This document shows positions 6,206 through 11,495 of a DNA stretch of 11,495 bases, piece after piece; within the stretch, counting starts at the first letter, position 1; every line of letters begins with the position of its first letter. The notes beneath the pieces are model-generated. The model was not told the DNA's origin. It saw only the letters and a list, made by a program, of their open reading frames with translations, and did not search any database. Both the position numbers and the translations under genes were made by a program. Source of the DNA: Candidatus Borrarchaeota archaeon (GTDB lineage: Archaea; Asgardarchaeota; Sifarchaeia; Borrarchaeales; Borrarchaeaceae); contig JAEORY010000089.1 of the NCBI GenBank assembly GCA_016840645.1, positions 1 through 11,495 of the forward strand, given 5' to 3'.

Positions 6206-6487
6206 ATGCCCATCAAAACATACAAGAAATTTAGTAAAACAGAGGGGAGAGAGCTTAGTTATCTGAGATGGCAAGGCTACCAAGGTGGGCAATGGGTACA
6301 GAAGCATGTAGGGAAAGCAGACGTAAAGGCACACAAGATCAGGGCACTTAGAATGGAAATTGAGTATCTTAATGAACTCATTGACAACTTACTGTCAGAG
6401 CTTGTTGTGAGAAAGCAGAAGGTTGAAGAACTCCAAGCACAATTAAACAAACTAGAAGATGAGGGGCAGGGGGGTAACGAAAAATGA
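6206..6487 (+). CDS. Small coiled-coil protein coupled to the TnpB-like gene
   Basis: The 93-aa product has two parts. Residues 1-42 form a compact basic/aromatic region with ELSYLRWQGYQGGQWVQKHVG, a strand-turn-strand look reminiscent of small DUF6788-type domains (Y-L-x-x-x, then G-G-x, then Y/H-V-G-K). Residues 43-86 form a heptad-like coiled coil (RMEIEYLNELIDNLLSEL, then KVEELQAQLNKLEDE). It ends in an ATGA overlap with the TnpB-like gene, a sign of coupled translation. I chose ATG 6206 because GGTGA at 6192-6196 lies nine bases upstream; GTG 6200 is too close to it. Function unknown; a dimeric RNA- or DNA-binding accessory to the nuclease is my inference. Confidence 0.75.
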   Translation: MPIKTYKKFSKTEGRELSYLRWQGYQGGQWVQKHVGKADVKAHKIRALRMEIEYLNELIDNLLSELVVRKQKVEELQAQLNKLEDEGQGGNEK

Positions 6488-8010
6488 TTCACACCGTCAA
6501 ATTCAGGATCTATCCCGACAAGACGCAAGAAGGTAAACTCCATGAAATTTTTACCATCTATAATCGAGTGAAACGCATCGGCTATAATTTGTTGTTTCAT
6601 GGCGAGGACTACATGATAGAACGCTTGGGTGAGGGTAAAACCATCCAGCAGTGTTTAATGAGTGTATGCCATAACAATCCCTATGTCGCCACCATCTTAG
6701 TTGATATCCAAGCGAAACTAGAATCACAAAAGACGTGGCTGGAAAAACGAAAAAAGCACATGATACAACAGATTAAAGTCATTACTAAAAAAATCAATAA
6801 AATAAAGGAAACGGTGAAGCGCGATAGGCGGTTGAAAGGCTTATACGCGCGAAGATCCTCAATAATGGCTCGGTTAAACAATTTACAACTCGAACCTGTG
6901 GTATTTGGCGGAAAAAAATTGTTTAGAGAAAAAATACTCGGCAAAATAAGTAAAGAAGAGTTCAGAATAAGACGGAACTCTTCCTTTAGCTGTATAGGAA
7001 AGCAACAAAGAGGATTGAAGAACCTGAACATCAAATTATTGCCAGATAAAACCGTCAAGGTACGCACCTTTTCCAAGCAAAAAGGACGCAAGTGGCTGAT
7101 TATCCCAATGTCCGTAAACTCTGTGCAGGAAAAATGGTTTCAGCAGATTCTTAATGCCGATAAATACACGGTGACCGTAAAGAGAAAGTTCTTTAAGGGA
7201 GAAGTACGCTACTTTGTTCATGTGTCTTATGTCATCTCTGAACCAGCACCACGTTACGGCTACCAACATGGTGCCATCGGCTTAGATTTTAATTATAATT
7301 TTGCGGCGTTAACCAATGTAGATCATCACGGCACATTACTCTCCTACCATAGCATTTCGTTTGGTAACCTGCACAGCTATCGAACCGATAAGCGTAACGA
7401 TTATATCTCTTACAAGATGGATAAAGTCGTCAATTATTGCATCAATAAAGGTAAAGGCATCGTGGTTGAAGATTTACAATTCGAGCAAGAATTTTCCTAT
7501 AATACAAAACGCAACCGAAAATTAAGCAATATGAAGACCACCGCCTTGCAACTGTTAGAGAGAAAGTGTAAAAAGCGCGGTGTGTCCTTTCGAAAGGTAT
7601 TTCCCGGATATACCTCTCTCAGTGGGAAATACAAATATTCAGGGTTACATAATTTGTCAACACATCACCTTGCAAGTTATGTAATAGCTCGCAGAGGGCT
7701 GGGTTTCAAGGAAGCAATTCCACCTGTCTACGATTGGGTGCTCTCACATGTTGAGGAGTTTATCGAGCCTCATTTGAAAAAGAGCGGTCTTTACCGTAGC
7801 TGGTCACAGATCCATGACCTCTTCAAGCACAGCGGGATAACCTCCTTCAAGACTGCCGAAATACTGAAAAAAACAGTAGTAATGAAGCATGTCTTGCACT
7901 CGGTGACGAGCGCACAGCCCGATAACCTTAAGGCTGGTCTTTCCACAAACAGAAAGATTGATGATTATCATAAAACGCGGAATTATATCGCTAATTACAC
8001 CGTTTTATAA
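6484..8010 (+). CDS. tnpB: TnpB-like RNA-guided nuclease (OrfB/IS605 family), zinc-finger-less variant
   Basis: TnpB proteins are RuvC-fold endonucleases guided by omega-RNA made from the element's own end; they are the ancestors of Cas12. The 508-aa protein starts with the family opening HTVKFRIYPDKTQEGKL. It carries RuvC-I at GLDFNYNFAAL (Asp268) and RuvC-II at GIVVEDLQF (Glu329). Where most TnpBs have a four-Cys zinc finger and a DxNAAxNI motif, this one has FPGYTSLSGKYKYS (373-386) and STHHLASYVIARRGLGF (392-408). His394 therefore sits where RuvC-III Asp is expected. Bacterial TnpB relatives with an NPAYTSxIG...H-x-AAA-x-VIGRR pattern exist, so this is a subfamily rather than a mutation. 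About 100 residues follow RuvC-III. ATG 6484 has GGGGGG at 6470-6475 and overlaps the preceding gene by 4 nt. Confidence 0.88.
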   Translation: MIHTVKFRIYPDKTQEGKLHEIFTIYNRVKRIGYNLLFHGEDYMIERLGEGKTIQQCLMSVCHNNPYVATILVDIQAKLESQKTWLEKRKKHMIQQIKVITKKINKIKETVKRDRRLKGLYARRSSIMARLNNLQLEPVVFGGKKLFREKILGKISKEEFRIRRNSSFSCIGKQQRGLKNLNIKLLPDKTVKVRTFSKQKGRKWLIIPMSVNSVQEKWFQQILNADKYTVTVKRKFFKGEVRYFVHVSYVISEPAPRYGYQHGAIGLDFNYNFAALTNVDHHGTLLSYHSISFGNLHSYRTDKRNDYISYKMDKVVNYCINKGKGIVVEDLQFEQEFSYNTKRNRKLSNMKTTALQLLERKCKKRGVSFRKVFPGYTSLSGKYKYSGLHNLSTHHLASYVIARRGLGFKEAIPPVYDWVLSHVEEFIEPHLKKSGLYRSWSQIHDLFKHSGITSFKTAEILKKTVVMKHVLHSVTSAQPDNLKAGLSTNRKIDDYHKTRNYIANYTVL

Positions 8011-8038
8011 ATAATCGTAAAGTTAGGTTAGAACCAGT

Positions 8039-8055
8039 AATTCAACAAGTTAATT
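8039..8055. repeat. Bulged hairpin after the TnpB-like gene
   Basis: AATT-C-AAC pairs with GTT-AATT around a 2-base loop, with one unpaired C, 29 nt after the stop codon. It is a candidate right-end hairpin, or the 3' edge of an omega-RNA overlapping the gene end. The short loop and AT content make it weak evidence. Confidence 0.3.
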
Positions 8056-8127
8056 GGGGATACCTTTGACAGGCTTCCTCGTAGGATTAAGAAAGTATAT
8101 CAAGGACTCTGTAAAGGATGTGAGTTT

Positions 8128-9663
8128 TTGGAATTCACCATCACACCAATTGATATCACCTCTGGAAAGAATGAGGTCATTTTAAATGAAGCTGATGCTA
8201 CAAAACTGGGGCTTAAGAATGGAGATCGCCTCAAGATAAGACAGTTGGATTCCATATCCACAGTTGGTATGGTTGAAACTACTAAGACTATCGTAAATGA
8301 AGGCGAAATCGGAATTTATAAGGACATACTAGAGAAATTTGCTTTTGATTTAAGTACGGGAGTAGAGGCTACCGCTGTGGGACGCCCTGAATCATTCTAT
8401 TTTATAAAAGAAAAAATGGAAGGCGAAAAACTAACAAAAGACAAGATTTATTCAATTGTTGCTGATGCTGTTGCAGGAAACCTCTCTAATCTGGAACTTG
8501 CGGCGTTTATACTTACTGAGGAGTTTGTTGGGTTAGATATGGAGGAGGTTGGGTACTTAACAAAAGCTATGGCAGAGACAGGACAAATTATCGATTTTGA
8601 GGAAACTGTTTATGATAAGCACTCCATCGGAGGTGTTCCTGGGAATAAGGTGACCTTACTAATCGTCCCAATAATTGCCTCCGCCGGTTTACTCATCCCT
8701 AAAACTTCAAGCCGTGCTATTACTTCGCCCGCTGGTACTGCAGACACCTTTGAAGTATTGGCAGATGTTTCCTTCAGCATTGATGAACTAAAAGAATTAG
8801 CAAAAAAAGTCCGAGGAACTATAGCCTGGGGAGGTGCTCTTAATCTTGCCCCTTCTGATGATATCTTCATAAACCGTGTTGAACATGGACTCGGCATAGA
8901 TCCATTGCCTCAAATGATGGCGAGCATTTATTCAAAAAAACTGGCAACTGGTGTGGATTTTCTAGTTCTGGACATCCCTACACTTACCCGATATTATGAA
9001 AGAGGTGCAAAGGTTGGCAGTATCGAAGAAGCAAGCATTCTCGCTAGACAGTTCGTTGAACTTAGTGATCGAATAGGAATAAAAACGGAAGCTGCAATTA
9101 CTTATGGCGGGCAACCTGTAGGCCATGCGATAGGACCTGCATTGGAGGCAAGAGAAGCACTTCAAGCTTTAGAAGGACTTAGACCATCAGCTAGTTTAAT
9201 TGAAAAATCATGTGCTCTGGCAGGAGTGCTTATTGAGATGTCTGGAAAAGCAACTAAAGGCCAAGGGAAGCAGCTTGCTGAAGAAATATTGAACTCAGGA
9301 AAAGCATTAAGCAAAATGAAAGAAATAATTGAAGCACAAGGCGGTAACCCTGCTGTTCAATCACAGGATGTTGCTGTAGGCAATTATAAGGTGGAGTTGC
9401 ACGCCTCTTGCGAGGGGTATATCACACACGTTGATAACGAGTTAATTGTAAAAATCTGCAATGCAGCAGGAACTCCTCGTGATAAAGGTGCTGGAATACT
9501 ACTCTATGCAAAGGTAGGTTACAAAGTGAAAGAAGGCGAATTACTTCTTGAAATTTATTCTAATAGTGAATCACGGCTCTCAAAGGCACATGCAATTGCA
9601 CTTAAAAACAATCCAATAGTGTGTGAAGGCATGCTCATTGAAAGAATCTCTGATCTCACCTAA
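8128..9663 (+). CDS. deoA: AMP phosphorylase (archaeal thymidine-phosphorylase family)
   Basis: This enzyme splits AMP with phosphate into adenine and ribose-1,5-bisphosphate. An isomerase and type III RuBisCO then use the latter in archaeal nucleotide salvage. The 511-aa length matches the archaeal AMP-phosphorylase group, which has an extra N-terminal domain of about 85 residues before the thymidine-phosphorylase-like core. Seen in the core: helical KLTKDKIYSIVADAVAGNLS (101-120), KHSIGGVPGNK (164-174) and SSRAITSPAGTADT (194-207) for phosphate binding, WGGALNLAPSDDI (234-246), and YGGQPVGHAIGPALEA (326-341). The start is TTG at 8128, four bases after GGATGTGA (8116-8123). It is single, with no partner salvage gene in view. 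The TnpB operon ends 117 nt upstream and may have altered its promoter region. NMP preference is inferred from the family. Confidence 0.93.
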   Translation: MEFTITPIDITSGKNEVILNEADATKLGLKNGDRLKIRQLDSISTVGMVETTKTIVNEGEIGIYKDILEKFAFDLSTGVEATAVGRPESFYFIKEKMEGEKLTKDKIYSIVADAVAGNLSNLELAAFILTEEFVGLDMEEVGYLTKAMAETGQIIDFEETVYDKHSIGGVPGNKVTLLIVPIIASAGLLIPKTSSRAITSPAGTADTFEVLADVSFSIDELKELAKKVRGTIAWGGALNLAPSDDIFINRVEHGLGIDPLPQMMASIYSKKLATGVDFLVLDIPTLTRYYERGAKVGSIEEASILARQFVELSDRIGIKTEAAITYGGQPVGHAIGPALEAREALQALEGLRPSASLIEKSCALAGVLIEMSGKATKGQGKQLAEEILNSGKALSKMKEIIEAQGGNPAVQSQDVAVGNYKVELHASCEGYITHVDNELIVKICNAAGTPRDKGAGILLYAKVGYKVKEGELLLEIYSNSESRLSKAHAIALKNNPIVCEGMLIERISDLT

Positions 9664-9672
9664 AGATTATCT

Positions 9673-9686
9673 CGTTTCTTTTTATT
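9673..9686 (+). terminator. T-rich terminator after AMP phosphorylase
   Basis: CGTTTCTTTTTATT starts 10 nt after the stop at 9663, in the 24-nt gap to a convergent gene. Archaeal polymerase stops at such T-tracts without a hairpin. Confidence 0.4.
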
Positions 9687-9687
9687 G

Positions 9688-10281
9688 TTAAACCGCAAGT
9701 TTTTCATAACTGGATATTAGTTTCCTACGTTCTTCATTGAGCTGCCGCAATTCTGAAAGTTTCTCATAGAATACATTTAAATTTTCAATGCCAGCGCCTA
9801 CAAAATTCTCGTTTATAATTTCATTTTTAAAGGACATTACACTCTCTTCTAACGCTTTCAATTCAGTAAGAATACTGAATTCAAGAACTCGTACGAATTT
9901 GAAATCAATGTCCTCAATTTTCTTGACTTCAAAATACGTGGAAAACCCATAATCTGGATTGGTTACGTCGTTATAAAAGTTTTCAGCCAGGTCAATAATT
10001 GAGTCCATCTGAGTCCATGAATTTAAAAGCTGTAACTCGATGAATTTTACATGGGCTTCTTTTAATGCATCTCCTATCGCAACTAATCCTGTCTTTAAAC
10101 ATCCTCTCACGATTTTTTCTGCGCGATTCCTACCTTCAAGATCAATATACTTTTTATCATCTGGTAGTTTATCAGGATCAATTTTAGTAAATTCGTCTTC
10201 TGAATCACTCTTTAGCGTAATCTTATGCAGAGTGCCTTTTGACATTTTCTTGATTTTTTTCCAAACCAAACTGAAAACCAC
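9688..10281 (-). CDS. Uncharacterised alpha-helical protein
   Basis: I do not recognise this protein of up to 197 aa. After an acidic segment (DSEDEFTKIDPDKLPDD, 25-42) it is almost wholly helical: residues 53-105 (EKIVRGCLKTGLVAIGDALK and onward) and 128-195, with a coiled-coil look at the end (YEKLSELRQLNEERRKLISS). It has no signal peptide, Cys pair or membrane segment. It is convergent with AMP phosphorylase and lies downstream of the DNA ligase on the same strand, 138 nt away. The start is uncertain: GTG 10281 is the longest. TTG 10269 has GGTGG (10276-10280) at a fitting distance. ATG 10245 has no visible ribosome-binding site. The helical layout vaguely recalls translin- or PhoU-type bundles, but no motif confirms either. 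Confidence 0.72.
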   Translation of the reverse strand: MVFSLVWKKIKKMSKGTLHKITLKSDSEDEFTKIDPDKLPDDKKYIDLEGRNRAEKIVRGCLKTGLVAIGDALKEAHVKFIELQLLNSWTQMDSIIDLAENFYNDVTNPDYGFSTYFEVKKIEDIDFKFVRVLEFSILTELKALEESVMSFKNEIINENFVGAGIENLNVFYEKLSELRQLNEERRKLISSYEKLAV

Positions 10282-10419
10282 CTTGGATAATTTAGATGAT
10301 TGGTAATTGTTAACCTACTCGTAGTAAAAGTGTCTATATCATGGATTCTCTTTATTACGTTTTAGGCTAAAAGCACACATACCTTAACTAACATATTCCA
10401 TTTTCTGTTTTATCTTATT
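10282..10419. other. Intergenic gap between ligase and helical gene
   Basis: The gap is AT-rich with no clear TATA box or hairpin. Its right end (10403-10437 on the minus strand T-poor, plus strand T-rich) gives no obvious termination signal for the ligase. The two minus-strand genes could be co-transcribed. Confidence 0.35.
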
Positions 10420-11495
10420 CTATTCAATTTTCTTTAATTGACCTTTGAAAAGGTCGATAATTTCTTGTTGAGATGTCGCTTGTTCAGCTGTCTTATCATC
10501 CCTTATACGTCCCGTAAACCTTGGGAAACGCATAGCTAGACCGCTTCCCTTTCTTATCTTATCTAAAGCACATGTATGCACTGGCGAAAGTGTTAGTTCA
10601 GCAGCTTGAACCTCTAAAACAATTGCTGGTTTGATCCATATGTCAGGAACTGTTGAGTTTTTGATAATTACTCGAGGTGGTTTCTTCGAGACGCGATATT
10701 GGTCTAATAATTTTTGAAGAGTCTCCAAATGTTCGTCTGTAAAGCCACTCCCCATTCTACACACGCTTTTAAACTGATTTTCGATTGGGTCATAACACGC
10801 CATGAGAAGAGAGCCATAGAAACCTGTGCGCGCTCCGTATCCCACATATGCTCCAATTACAACCGCGTCGATCGTATCTGCAACTTCGCTTTTGTAGTCT
10901 CTTTTAAATTTAATCCACAGCCAGCCTCTTGCACCCGCCTGATAAATGGATTCTTCTTGAATGGATTTTGCCATAATGCCTTCGCATCCCTTTTCAACCG
11001 CTGATTCGAAAAATTCTTCTAATTCATCTTCTGAAGTTATCTCTTTTTGAACTGCAAGTTTAAGTTGTTCTGTTTCGTTTACTATCTTCTCCAGCGCTTT
11101 TCTACGAAGAGGATAGTTTTTATTTGTGAAATCTTTATTCTCAAGGTATAAAAGATCAAATAGGAAAAGATTAACTGGAATCGCTTTCATAGCTTCCTTT
11201 ATTCCATATTTTCTGCGTCGATGCATTAGTTCTTGAAAAGGACGTAATTCTCCCGTTTCAACATTATATGCAACAACTTCGCCTTCTATAATTGCATTAT
11301 TAGCACGAATCTGTGCTCTAACCATTTCACATACGTCAGGATATTGTTCACTAATTTCTTCAAGCCGTCTTGAAAAAATAAGCACCGTTTCGCCGTCTTT
11401 GTGAATCTGAAGGCGTTCTCCATCGTACTTAAATTCTGCAATAAACTTTCCCTTTAACTTTTCAAAGATCTCTTCATTCTTTCCAGACCTTTGTG
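10420..11495 (-). CDS. lig: ATP-dependent DNA ligase (5' end beyond window)
   Basis: The enzyme seals nicks with 3'-OH and 5'-phosphate ends using an AMP-lysine intermediate, in replication and repair. The frame stays open to the window edge. About 357 residues are visible of the roughly 560-600 usual for archaeal ligases; the N-terminal DNA-binding domain is missing. From the first complete codon (11493) the motifs run: KYDGER with the nucleotidyl lysine at codon 11428-11430 (motif I), IFSRRLEE (motif Ia region), EGEVVAYN (III), FDLLYL (IIIa), EGIMAK (IV), WLWIKFKRDY (V). In the OB-fold C-terminus comes RFPRFTGRIRDDK then EQATSQQEI, the archaeal/eukaryal motif VI region. All catalytic residues in view are intact. 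A shorter frame from GTG 11385 would lose motif I and is not the real start. Confidence 0.95.
   Translation of the reverse strand, partial: QRSGKNEEIFEKLKGKFIAEFKYDGERLQIHKDGETVLIFSRRLEEISEQYPDVCEMVRAQIRANNAIIEGEVVAYNVETGELRPFQELMHRRRKYGIKEAMKAIPVNLFLFDLLYLENKDFTNKNYPLRRKALEKIVNETEQLKLAVQKEITSEDELEEFFESAVEKGCEGIMAKSIQEESIYQAGARGWLWIKFKRDYKSEVADTIDAVVIGAYVGYGARTGFYGSLLMACYDPIENQFKSVCRMGSGFTDEHLETLQKLLDQYRVSKKPPRVIIKNSTVPDIWIKPAIVLEVQAAELTLSPVHTCALDKIRKGSGLAMRFPRFTGRIRDDKTAEQATSQQEIIDLFKGQLKKIE

Larger units (their letters stand above)
6131..8055 (+). mobile_element. TnpB-only IS605/IS1341-like element (ends not resolved)
   Basis: A two-gene operon with a TnpB-like nuclease and no TnpA lies between host genes on either side. 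Its codons look richer in GC than those of the neighbours. A bulged hairpin just after the tnpB-like stop (8039-8055: AATT-C-AAC, loop AA, GTT-AATT) could be the right-end hairpin. The left end could be the hairpin at 5697-5715 or lie closer to the promoter. Without a TnpA gene, any movement would need an enzyme acting in trans. Confidence 0.45.

Noticed and set aside
6681..7091. 136-codon minus-strand frame inside the TnpB-like gene
   Set aside because: Antisense shadow of a well-supported protein; its Cys/Phe-rich product has no motif.
5683..8127. Type V CRISPR (Cas12) locus
   Set aside because: The nuclease is TnpB-sized and IS605-like, with no repeat array or adaptation genes nearby.
11385..11495. 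DNA ligase starting at GTG 11385
   Set aside because: The same frame continues upstream through KYDGER, the essential adenylation motif, to the window edge.
1..11495. CRISPR arrays, tRNA or rRNA genes
   Set aside because: No regularly spaced direct repeats, cloverleaf patterns or conserved rRNA segments were seen on either strand by eye.

Overview
The window is archaeal. It holds an sn-1-glyceryl geranylgeranyl ether-lipid synthase, a geranylgeranyl-reductase-family flavoprotein, an archaeal-type AMP phosphorylase and an archaeal ATP-dependent DNA ligase. It also shows BRE/TATA-like promoter boxes and G-rich Shine-Dalgarno sites. The DNA is AT-rich, by eye well under 40% GC. I cannot place the lineage more finely from sequence alone.

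Layout. (1) Positions 1-742, + strand: the last codons of what may be one KaiC/RecA-like gene, then a second KaiC-like gene whose Walker A lysine and Walker B aspartate are replaced, so a probable pseudo-ATPase. (2) 743-959: an intergenic stretch with two consecutive strong inverted repeats. (3) 960-2951, + strand: GGGP synthase then a geranylgeranyl-reductase-family protein, acting at the start and end of archaeal ether-lipid synthesis. (4) 2965-3267, - strand: a small winged-helix plus zinc-ribbon protein, convergent with the reductase. (5) 3268-3814: non-coding, with a possible 160-nt terminal-inverted-repeat unit. (6) 3815-4939, + strand: one gene broken by two opposite single-base frameshifts (GATase-like domain, winged helix, coiled coil, zinc ribbons). 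(7) 4990-5682, + strand: an unrecognised protein with a hydrophobic C-terminus. (8) 5683-8127: an accessory region. It has a GC-rich island whose minus strand resembles the right end/omega-RNA of an IS200/IS605-type element, then a BRE/TATA promoter and a two-gene operon: a 93-aa coiled-coil protein overlapping by 4 nt a 508-aa TnpB-like nuclease of the variant lacking the zinc finger and carrying His in RuvC-III. (9) 8128-9663, + strand: AMP phosphorylase. (10) 9688-10281, - strand: an unrecognised helical protein. (11) 10420-11495, - strand: ATP-dependent DNA ligase, with its N-terminus beyond the window.

The genes do not form one pathway. The lipid pair is a functional unit. AMP phosphorylase belongs to archaeal AMP salvage (adenine plus ribose-1,5-bisphosphate, feeding type III RuBisCO), but its partners are not here. 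The most unusual part is the TnpB-like operon with its coupled small protein and the oppositely oriented omega-RNA-like island beside it. The frameshifted GATase/zinc-ribbon gene and the pseudo-KaiC are the next points of interest.
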